A stretch of 64,000 nucleotides of DNA from Glaciecola sp048820975. Its GTDB lineage: Bacteria > Pseudomonadota > Gammaproteobacteria > Enterobacterales > Alteromonadaceae. The notes beneath the pieces were generated by a model. It was given only the letters and a program-made list of their open reading frames with translations. It did no database searches and was not told the DNA's origin. The stretch covers positions 310,001 to 374,000 of the forward strand of contig NZ_JBMEUF010000001.1 of the NCBI RefSeq assembly GCF_048820975.1, written 5' to 3'. Positions 35,582-43,170 of this stretch are shown here, in pieces (within the stretch, counting starts at the first letter, position 1; the number at the start of each line of letters is the position of its first letter). A program made the translations under genes and the position numbers.

Positions 35582-36346
35582 TTATTTTTTAACTTGGCAA
35601 TCAAGTGACTGGCCCGAAACACCGCGGCTAATATCTGACATTAAATAAACATAAGTATTCATAATATCTTCAGGCTTTTTAAGCGATTCTGGGTTTTCTG
35701 CTGGATACGCTTTTGCACGCATATTGGTGCGTGTGGCGCCAGGGTTAATACAGTTGAAACGAACCGACGATGATTTGTATTCATCTGCTAATACTTGCAT
35801 CATGCCTTCAGTAGCAAACTTTGAAATGCTATACGTTCCCCAAAAAGCACGACCTTTGCGACCTACTGATGATGTAGTGAATACCACCGACGCAAGTTTT
35901 GTCTGTTTTATAAGTGGCAATAAGGCATTTACTAATAAGAATTGGCTATTAACATTGACCTGCATTACATCGGCAAATTCTTTTTCTTTAATTTGTCCGA
36001 AAGGGCATAGGTTACCTAGCAAGCTTGCGTTTAATAAAACACCATCTAGGCGCTTATATTGATCTTCTATTGTTGAAGCAAGTCCTTCGTAATCTGATGC
36101 TTTTGCACCCAGTAAATCTAAAGGAACAATGCTTGGTGCAGGATACCCTTTGGCTACAATATCGTCATAAACGGCTTCTAACTTAGCCACAGTGCGCCCC
36201 AACAAAATAACGGTAGCACCCGCCTTCGCAAATGTAAGAGCGGCTACTTTACCTATGCCGTCGCCGGCTCCCGTAACTAATATTACTTTATCAATTAAAC
36301 TACGTTCAGTGATTTGGAAATCTAAGTGAGGATATTGTTCAATCAT
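35582..36346 (-). CDS. yciK: Short-chain dehydrogenase/reductase, YciK family
   Basis: 254 residues with the Rossmann motif TGAGDGIG (near residue 26), catalytic Ser in TTSSVGRKGRAFWG and YxxxK in TYSISKFATEGMMQ, followed by RFNCINPGATRTNMRAKAYP, all matching YciK. The usual NNAG motif reads LNASLLG, a Gly-to-Ser change worth noting. Substrate of the family is not established. Near full length compared with E. coli YciK (252). Confidence 0.92.
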   Translation of the reverse strand: MIEQYPHLDFQITERSLIDKVILVTGAGDGIGKVAALTFAKAGATVILLGRTVAKLEAVYDDIVAKGYPAPSIVPLDLLGAKASDYEGLASTIEDQYKRLDGVLLNASLLGNLCPFGQIKEKEFADVMQVNVNSQFLLVNALLPLIKQTKLASVVFTTSSVGRKGRAFWGTYSISKFATEGMMQVLADEYKSSSVRFNCINPGATRTNMRAKAYPAENPESLKKPEDIMNTYVYLMSDISRGVSGQSLDCQVKK

Positions 36347-36651
36347 TGATCATATTCCATATGGTAAAAAACGCGGTGATAGTATCGTACTATCTTGTTT
36401 TGACAAAGCAATGAGCTAGGGAAACATAAAAAATACACTTTTTATTACATTACGTTTACAAACACTTTGCAAATTGCACATAAAGTCAATAATATAGTCC
36501 CCTAGATAAACTGGTCATATGAGTTATTTAGTAAATAGCTAGGCGGTATGTTTTGAGCAAAGCGTTCTCATATTGTTATTCGCACTAGTTTCTAACAGGT
36601 ATGCAAAACAAATAACTTATTATATATCTACAATAGAAGTAGGGAGATAGA
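36347..36651. other. Intergenic promoter region, yciK/lipase
   Basis: 305 bases between the divergent yciK and lipase genes. AT-rich; no ORF, hairpin with T-tract or known operator recognised. It must carry both promoters. AGGGAGA just before 36652 is the lipase ribosome-binding site. Confidence 0.5.
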
Positions 36652-39210
36652 ATGAAGAAACTCTTAGTGAGCACATGTATCTTAGCAGCATTAGGTTTAG
36701 CAGGATGCGGTGGTGACACAATTAAAGATATACAAGCAGATACAACCGTTGATACACCATTCACTCGAGTGGTCTTTGACCCTGCAGCTGGTGTATTAAG
36801 TATTCCAAATGACTTGTTAATGATACCTGGTGAAGGTCAAGTTTTTGATTACACCTTGAATATTCCTGTTGCTGATACTAGCGACTTCTCTGACCCTCAA
36901 AACGCGCTGAATTCGCAAGATGGCTGGTCTACCAATTATCCCTTTCAGGTAGCAATTGATACGCCTACTAACGTGACTTTAGACGAAAGCACACTTGCTG
37001 CAGGCGTAAGAATTTTTGAAGCCACCCTTGGACTCGACATTGCAGACGCTGAATGTCAGGCAATTGCCATTCCCAGTGCCGGCTGCAAAATGGGTACTGA
37101 ATTACAGTTAGGGGTAGATTTTGCCTTAACAGTAAGTGACGGAAACACGATTAACGTGATTCCGCTTAAACCTTTTACCGCAGCAAAAGGGCACATGCTA
37201 GTAATTACAAATGCTTTGAAGGATTCTTCGGGTAAAGGTGTTCAAGGTTCCACTACGTGGGATTTAGTGAAACAAGATATTGCTACTGCTCCTTTAGCAA
37301 CAGAATCACAGTTGTCACTACAAACTCTAGTTAATACCTATGTTGATGCACTTGATTCTGTGTCAATTTCGCGCGACGAAATTAGCTATGTACAAGTTTT
37401 TACAACACAATCGGTTGATACCGCGTTATCTACCGTTAAGCAATTGCAAGTGGCTGAGTTTGCAGTGACATCAGCAGCCCAGCAGCCGTCTATTGTGGTT
37501 ACTAATCCTAATGTTAACGGTTCTGCGCATGAGAATGTAGTGGCAACCTTTGATATTAACGGTAATTCATTAGCTGCTTCTATTGGCCTTCCAGCGGCGC
37601 TTGAGTATTCAAGTATAGAATCATGTGCGGGCGTTTTACCCGCTGCTGCCGGACAGTTTTTAGCCGCAACGGGGCAAACAACAGGAGATGCTGCTACCGA
37701 CACGTTAATCAATGACACGCTACAACTTGTTGCATCTGCATTCGCTGTAAATTGTGCCGCAACCGTATATGATGCGAATATTTCATTAAGCTACTATTCA
37801 GGTGTGCCAACGGCAACTAACCCAATGGCTCCTGTTAACGAGTTTTGGGATGCAGCCTGCGATTCTGGTATTGCATTACGTAGTGCGCTAGGTACAGGCA
37901 TTTTAGACGCTGCTACACCAGGCCCTAATGCGGCTCTTTGTCAGCAAGTGGGCTTAAACGACGTCCGCCTTGGTGACGCTATGTTTGACAGTTCACGTTT
38001 CATTACTAAATTCTCACCGGTTCCGCAAGCGAAGGGCAGTGAAAATGGTAAAGAAACTTTAGATGTACAAATTACTGTTCCAAATGTAGCGGTAGCTGCT
38101 GCACTAGGGCAAACCATTGAAATGCCTGATGGCGGCTGGCCAGTAGTTATGCTGGTACACGGTATTACGTCTCAAAAAGAGGCCATGTTGAATATATCAG
38201 GTGCATTGTCGTTAGCAGGTTTTGCGACCGTTTCAATTGACCAACCTATTCACGGTTCACGTGGGTTTGATTTAACTGGCAATGGTGTTGATGATATAAA
38301 CGCAACAACAGTTAGTGCTACGCATTATCTTAATTTAGCCAGTTTGCCAACAGCGCGTGACAATTCAAAGCAAGCGGTTGCTGATTTGCTAGGTGTACGT
38401 TTAGGTTTAAATGCACTCTTTGATGCAACAGGTGGAAATGTTCAAGTTAATCCTAGCAATGTGTCTGTAATGGGGGTCTCATTAGGTGCTATTACAGGTG
38501 GTATGTTTGCCTCAATTGCTAATAATCCATTGCCAGGTGAAGCGGCGCCTTTTTCTAGCCTTTATGCGGTAAAAGCGGCATCGCTAGAATCTCCAGGTGG
38601 CGGTATCGCTAACTTCCTATTGGAATCGAATGCGTTTGGTCCGTTAGTTAAAGGTTCATTATTGCAACAAGGTTCACCAGATTTCCAAGCCGCTTTAGTG
38701 GCTCAGTTTGGAACAGTTGAAGTTACTCAAGAGCAGCTTGTTGCGGCAACTCTTGGCTTCTTGGCTGCCCTTAATACTGAACAGTTAGCTGCGGTGAATA
38801 GCCTGTTTACGCAATTTGCATTTGCCGCTCAAACTCTAACCGATTCATCTGACCCGATTAATTATTTTGCTAATTTAGCAAGTAACACACCGGTGCATAT
38901 GATGACAGTAGTGGGTGATGGTAGTGAAGAAAACCTTCCTGATCAGGTAATTCCTGTTACCACCAGTTTGCCACTTTCTGGTCAGTTACCATTAGCGCAA
39001 ATTATGGAGCTTGATACCATTGCATCTACTCAAATGGGTGATCCAATTAGTGGTTTAGTCCTATTTAACTCAGGGGCACACGCTAGCAGCTTGTCATTTG
39101 AGCGCAGTGCGGCGGTATATGCTGAGATGCAAAGTCAAGTTGCCGCTTACATGGCATCAGAAGCTACCGTGATTCAGGTAACAAATGAATCTGTTGTTCA
39201 ACAAAACTAG
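36652..39210 (+). CDS. VolA/Pla-1/cef-family extracellular lipase (lipoprotein)
   Basis: 852 residues, lipoprotein signal MKKLLVSTCILAALGLAGC with cysteine 19. N-terminal region TRVVFDPAAGVLSIPNDLLM is typical of VolA/Pla-1 lipases, and an alpha/beta-hydrolase domain occupies the second half with oxyanion segment MLVHGITSQKE and nucleophile Ser610 in GVSLG. VolA of Vibrio cholerae is a surface-exposed lysophospholipase that feeds fatty acids to the cell; the same role is inferred. Stands alone with a strong terminator after it. Confidence 0.9.
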   Translation: MKKLLVSTCILAALGLAGCGGDTIKDIQADTTVDTPFTRVVFDPAAGVLSIPNDLLMIPGEGQVFDYTLNIPVADTSDFSDPQNALNSQDGWSTNYPFQVAIDTPTNVTLDESTLAAGVRIFEATLGLDIADAECQAIAIPSAGCKMGTELQLGVDFALTVSDGNTINVIPLKPFTAAKGHMLVITNALKDSSGKGVQGSTTWDLVKQDIATAPLATESQLSLQTLVNTYVDALDSVSISRDEISYVQVFTTQSVDTALSTVKQLQVAEFAVTSAAQQPSIVVTNPNVNGSAHENVVATFDINGNSLAASIGLPAALEYSSIESCAGVLPAAAGQFLAATGQTTGDAATDTLINDTLQLVASAFAVNCAATVYDANISLSYYSGVPTATNPMAPVNEFWDAACDSGIALRSALGTGILDAATPGPNAALCQQVGLNDVRLGDAMFDSSRFITKFSPVPQAKGSENGKETLDVQITVPNVAVAAALGQTIEMPDGGWPVVMLVHGITSQKEAMLNISGALSLAGFATVSIDQPIHGSRGFDLTGNGVDDINATTVSATHYLNLASLPTARDNSKQAVADLLGVRLGLNALFDATGGNVQVNPSNVSVMGVSLGAITGGMFASIANNPLPGEAAPFSSLYAVKAASLESPGGGIANFLLESNAFGPLVKGSLLQQGSPDFQAALVAQFGTVEVTQEQLVAATLGFLAALNTEQLAAVNSLFTQFAFAAQTLTDSSDPINYFANLASNTPVHMMTVVGDGSEENLPDQVIPVTTSLPLSGQLPLAQIMELDTIASTQMGDPISGLVLFNSGAHASSLSFERSAAVYAEMQSQVAAYMASEATVIQVTNESVVQQN

Positions 39211-39228
39211 TTAAGTTTTAAAACAAAT

Positions 39229-39257
39229 AAAACCCGCCTTACTAGGCGGGTTTTTTA
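39229..39257 (+). terminator. Rho-independent terminator after the lipase gene
   Basis: AACCCGCC (39231-39238) and GGCGGGTT (39245-39252) with a six-T tail. Confidence 0.9.
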
Positions 39258-39311
39258 TTGGTATTATGTCCCCATATAGTAAGTGGTTTAACTAGCATTG
39301 GAGTAAGGTGT

Positions 39312-40337
39312 TTGGAATTTTTATTTGAATATGGATTGTTTTTAGCTAAGGCGGTAACAATAGTGGTAACGATTATTGCAATCGTTTTAAGTATTTTGGT
39401 TCTTGCGAATAAGCAAAAGTCACATGAAGGTACAGGCAATTTAGAATTAGATTCGCTGTCTGACACCTTTGATGACCTAGCTAAAATGGGTAAACAAGCT
39501 TTACTGTCAAAAGAAGAGCTGAAACAACAAGCGAAAGCTAAGAAAAAATCGAAGAAAAAAGAAAGCGATAGTGCGTCTGAAAAATCAAAACATTTATTTA
39601 TTGTTGATTTTAATGGTTCGTCGATGGCGAAAGAAGTTGAAACCTTGAGAAAAGAAATCACGGCTATTTTGTGTATTGCTAACCCTGATGACGAAGTACT
39701 TGTTAAAGTAGAAAGTGGGGGCGGTGTAGTACATGGATATGGTTTAGCGGCTTCTCAACTGAAAAGAATTAAAGACAAAGGCCTAAAGCTAACCGTTAGC
39801 ATTGATAAGGTTGCTGCGAGTGGCGGCTATATGATGGCTTGTGTTGCTGATAAAGTGATATCGGCACCATTTGCTATAGTGGGTTCTATTGGTGTGGTAG
39901 CTCAATTGCCTAACTTCAATAAGCTATTAAAGAAAAATGATATAGACCTAGAATTACATACTGCTGGTGAATTTAAACGCACCTTGACGGTGTTTGGTGA
40001 AAATACGCAAGAAGGTCGTGATAAGTTTCAAGCAGAGCTTGAGGAAGTACATGGCATGTTTAAGACGTTTGTGTCGGATAATAGGCCGCAACTTGATATT
40101 GAAAAAGTGGCTACTGGTGAATATTGGTACGGCACAAAAGCTAAAGAACTAGCCTTGGTTGATGAAGTACAAACATCTGATGACTTCTTAATGAAACAAA
40201 ATGAACACTATAAATTGTTTAAACTTAAATATGCAGCAAAGAAGACCCTCGCACAAAAATTAGGTTTGGCAGTTTCACAAGGCATTGAGAGCGGCTTAAG
40301 CAATGTGTTAACGAAAGTAAACACGTGGCGCGTTTAA
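39312..40337 (+). CDS. sohB: Inner-membrane serine peptidase SohB (TTG start)
   Basis: 341 residues against 349 in E. coli. I start it at TTG 39312, eight bases after GGAG (39300-39303), because the following EFLFEYGLFLAK aligns with the SohB N terminus; the ATG at 39258 lies against the preceding terminator and adds non-homologous residues. One N-terminal membrane helix, a Lys-rich linker (about 65-95), then an S49 signal-peptide-peptidase domain with VESGGGVVHGYG, catalytic Ser in DKVAASGGYMMA and APFAIVGSIGVV. SppA-like proteins degrade membrane peptides; SohB's substrates are unknown. Confidence 0.93.
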   Translation: MEFLFEYGLFLAKAVTIVVTIIAIVLSILVLANKQKSHEGTGNLELDSLSDTFDDLAKMGKQALLSKEELKQQAKAKKKSKKKESDSASEKSKHLFIVDFNGSSMAKEVETLRKEITAILCIANPDDEVLVKVESGGGVVHGYGLAASQLKRIKDKGLKLTVSIDKVAASGGYMMACVADKVISAPFAIVGSIGVVAQLPNFNKLLKKNDIDLELHTAGEFKRTLTVFGENTQEGRDKFQAELEEVHGMFKTFVSDNRPQLDIEKVATGEYWYGTKAKELALVDEVQTSDDFLMKQNEHYKLFKLKYAAKKTLAQKLGLAVSQGIESGLSNVLTKVNTWRV

Positions 40338-40371
40338 ATTAAAATAGCTGATTTGATGTCACTTATTTTAA

Positions 40372-40410
40372 TAAACTAAAAAAAGACCTAAGCGGTCTTT
40401 TTTTAGTTTA
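40372..40410. terminator. Strong bidirectional terminator, sohB/Lys-rich protein
   Basis: A 17-bp perfect stem (40372-40388 with 40394-40410) around TAAGC; the arm is A-rich then GACC/GGTC, giving seven Ts on each strand. Serves both convergent genes. Confidence 0.92.
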
Positions 40411-40421
40411 CGCCTTGCGAA

Positions 40422-40754
40422 TTATCTAGGAGCCTTGGCGCCAGGGTTGGCATCTTGAATTTGCTGAGTATAAAAATCTTTTACCGAAAAACTAGGGGTT
40501 TTAGATTTTTTAGGACTAGCTTTCTTCTTAGTCTCTTTTTTGGCTGCTGTTTTTTTACTCGGCTTTTCATCACTTACTTTAGTTTGACCACTTAACTCTT
40601 CAGTAAGCTCCTCTAATTGGGCTAAGCGAATATTCTTGCCACCATCTACACTATACCAGCCACCCTTTGCTTCAACAGAAGGCGCTTTGCCATTTGCTTT
40701 CGTATAGGCTTGGGTAAAATTTTCTAAAACGGTTTCTTTATCTAATTTGCTCAT
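40422..40754 (-). CDS. Small Lys-rich conserved hypothetical protein
   Basis: 110 residues. N-terminal 55 residues look folded (ENFTQAYTKANGKAPSVEAK then GGWYSVDGGKNIRL and an amphipathic helix QLEELTEEL); a strongly basic Lys/Ala/Ser linker follows (KKTAAKKETKKKASPKKSK), with a conserved-looking end VKDFYTQQIQDANPGAKAPR. The composition suggests nucleic-acid or ribosome contact, but no family is recognised and no function is claimed. Divergent from the Nif3-like gene, convergent with sohB. Confidence 0.75.
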   Translation of the reverse strand: MSKLDKETVLENFTQAYTKANGKAPSVEAKGGWYSVDGGKNIRLAQLEELTEELSGQTKVSDEKPSKKTAAKKETKKKASPKKSKTPSFSVKDFYTQQIQDANPGAKAPR

Positions 40755-40854
40755 TGGTTAAAATACACCTTTACATGGTTAAATAATGTTATTATTGAAC
40801 AGTTTATACACATTTAACTGAAAATGTCTAATTTCTTAATAAAAGGATAATAAA

Positions 40855-41628
40855 ATGTTAAGAAATGAATTATTAAGTGCTTTAAATAATTTGTTGTCTG
40901 CCAGCAGCATTTCTGACTTTTGCCCCAATGGACTTCAAATTGAGGGCCGAAATAATATTAGCAAATTGGTCACTGGTGTAACGGCCAGTGAAGCGCTAAT
41001 TGATCAAGCTATATTAGAAAATGCGGATGCAATTTTAGTGCATCATGGTTATTTTTGGAAAGGTGAAAGCGCCCAAATAACAGGTATGAAGAAACGCCGA
41101 ATTGGTAAATTGCTTGCTCATGATATTAATTTATTGGCTTACCATTTACCCATAGATGTTCACGCAAGTTTAGGCAACAACGCCCAACTAGGTAAAATGT
41201 TACAGTGTTCTGAAATCACTTCCATTGAATCAATACAACCATTAGGGATTGTAATGCGTGGTAATTTGCCTAAGCCTATGAGCCATATTGAGCTGAAAAC
41301 ATTTTTAGATAAATCGCTAGCGCCAAATAGCACTGTAAGTGTAGGCCAAAAACAAAGTATTCGTAATATCGCATGGTGTACGGGGGGAGGCCAATCATAC
41401 ATTGACCAAGTATTCTTAGCATCGCAAAATACAAATTCACCTATTGATGCATTTATATCGGGCGAAATTTCAGAGCAAACTACGCACAGCGCAAACGAAC
41501 AAGGCATTGATTTTTTTGCTGCAGGTCATCATGCTACAGAGCGTTATGGTGTTAAAGCGGTAGGTGAATGGGTTCAAAATCAATACGCAATAGATGTAAA
41601 ATTTATTGATATTCCTAATCCAGCTTAA
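40855..41628 (+). CDS. Nif3-like dinuclear metal-centre protein (YbgI family)
   Basis: 257 residues (E. coli YbgI 247). Contains the family metal-ligand segments VHHGYFWKGE, LLAYHLPIDVHASLGNN and the C-terminal SGEISEQTTHSANEQG and FAAGHHATERYGVKA. Start has AAGGA eight bases upstream. Function is debated in the literature (GTP cyclohydrolase I type 2-like or metal-dependent hydrolase). Fifteen bases before cmoM, probably co-transcribed. Confidence 0.93.
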   Translation: MLRNELLSALNNLLSASSISDFCPNGLQIEGRNNISKLVTGVTASEALIDQAILENADAILVHHGYFWKGESAQITGMKKRRIGKLLAHDINLLAYHLPIDVHASLGNNAQLGKMLQCSEITSIESIQPLGIVMRGNLPKPMSHIELKTFLDKSLAPNSTVSVGQKQSIRNIAWCTGGGQSYIDQVFLASQNTNSPIDAFISGEISEQTTHSANEQGIDFFAAGHHATERYGVKAVGEWVQNQYAIDVKFIDIPNPA

Positions 41629-41643
41629 TTCATTTAGGACAAT

Positions 41644-42435
41644 ATGAGTAAAACAAAAAAGGCGCGTGTGCCTAGAGTGGAAACGACTTCCTTTAACGGC
41701 ATAGCTAATAAATTTGACGAAAATATTTATGGAACCAGCAAAGGTCAACTGCGTCACCAATTGTTGGTTCACTATTTGCAACCTTACCTTTTAGGTGAGC
41801 CACTTAAAGTGCTAGATGCAGGTGGTGGTACAGGAATGATGGCTTGCGAATTTGCTAAGAATGGACATAAAGTTACCTTAAATGATGTGTCTCAAGATAC
41901 ACTAGACATAGCATATGGAAGGTTAGCTAGTTTCCACGATACAAAGGTGATTTTAGGCGAAATAAATGAACTAGATGGTGCTTACGATCTTGTTATATGC
42001 CACGCAGTTTTAGAGTGGTTGACCAAGCCCCTTGAATGTATTGAAAAACTCGTGCAATTATTAAAACCAGGTGGAGTGCTTTCGTTATCATTTTTTAATT
42101 ATGATGCTAAAGTATTTAATAATTTACTGTACGGCAATTTTAAGTACGTTGAAGAGGGGATGCCCTCAAAGAATACGGTTCGATTAAATCCGCACAATGC
42201 CCAAAAACCCCAACAAGTTATAGATAAACTTGAGGCGATGACTGGCGTCAAAATTTTGGCGACAGCCGGTATTCGATGCATACATGATTATATGTTTGAT
42301 AAACAACACATTGATGATAATTACCAAAAATTATTTGAAATGGAATGTGAATATGGCGCGAAAGCGCCGTATAAGTGGATGGGAAAGTATTTTTATGTAC
42401 AAATACAGAAGCGTCAAGAATTAGGCGCTTTGTAG
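41644..42435 (+). CDS. cmoM: tRNA 5-carboxymethoxyuridine methyltransferase
   Basis: 263 residues. SAM-dependent methyltransferase with motif I VLDAGGGTGMMA, post-I acidic LNDVS, motif IV VICHAVLEWL and LLKPGGVLSLSFFNYDA. The segments FDENIYGTSKGQLR near the start and NFKYVEEGMP match CmoM (SmtA), which methylates cmo5U34 of tRNAs. A basic N-terminal extension of about 18 residues precedes the family start. Its 3' end overlaps the convergent peroxidase gene by 15 bases. Confidence 0.92.
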   Translation: MSKTKKARVPRVETTSFNGIANKFDENIYGTSKGQLRHQLLVHYLQPYLLGEPLKVLDAGGGTGMMACEFAKNGHKVTLNDVSQDTLDIAYGRLASFHDTKVILGEINELDGAYDLVICHAVLEWLTKPLECIEKLVQLLKPGGVLSLSFFNYDAKVFNNLLYGNFKYVEEGMPSKNTVRLNPHNAQKPQQVIDKLEAMTGVKILATAGIRCIHDYMFDKQHIDDNYQKLFEMECEYGAKAPYKWMGKYFYVQIQKRQELGAL

Positions 42436-42912
42436 TGCTTTTTCAATATCTGCGCTTAATGCGGCTGGTTTAGTTGCAGTAGCGAAGCGTTTTATGACGC
42501 GCCCATCTTTTCCTACCAGAAATTTAGTGAAGTTCCATTTAATTCGCTTTGTTCCCAATATGCCGGGTGCGTCATTTTTTAAAATTTCAAAAATAGGGTG
42601 GGTATTATTACCATTCACATCCACTTTTGTTGAAAGTGGAAAGCTGACGCCGAAATTAAGTTGGCAGAATTCTTCTATCTCAACGTCACTTCCTGGTTCT
42701 TGACCAGCAAACTGGTCACAAGGAAATCCAATTATTTCAAAACCTTGGCTGTTATATTTTTGATATAAGCTTTCTAAGCCTTCATATTGAGGGGTATAGC
42801 CACATTTACTGGCGGTGTTAACAAACAATACCACTTTACCAGTGAAGTCTGACAAAGCGACTTCTACACCTTTGTTACTTGTGAACGCCAACGAATGTAA
42901 GTTTGAAGACAT
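42421..42912 (-). CDS. Glutathione peroxidase family protein (Cys type)
   Basis: 163 residues, starting MSSNLHSLAF at 42912 (AAGGA ten bases upstream); the open frame runs 16 residues further but that part is not family-like. Peroxidatic Cys37 in NTASKCGYTPQY replaces selenocysteine; GFPCDQFAGQEPGS gives the glutamine of the active site and KWNFTKFLV the tryptophan. Reduces hydrogen or lipid peroxides, probably with thioredoxin or glutathione as donor (BtuE/Gpx-like). Confidence 0.93.
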   Translation of the reverse strand: MSSNLHSLAFTSNKGVEVALSDFTGKVVLFVNTASKCGYTPQYEGLESLYQKYNSQGFEIIGFPCDQFAGQEPGSDVEIEEFCQLNFGVSFPLSTKVDVNGNNTHPIFEILKNDAPGILGTKRIKWNFTKFLVGKDGRVIKRFATATKPAALSADIEKALQSA

Positions 42913-43170
42913 ATTGTTAGTTTCCTTTAAAACATTGGTGCATAGAATAGCACTTTTCATTTAGCGCAGAATAAAAATATATAATATTAAAATATAGGCA
43001 TGATGTATGCATCTGTTTAAAAAGTGTACACTAGACAATGGTCGTATTTGAACAAGTCAATTTGAAATTATATTCACGCTAACACACAATAACTACATTG
43101 ATTAATCGAATGTTTTTAAAATAAGTTCAATAACTGTCATCAACTGAGCGATGACAAGGGGTACTATTAT

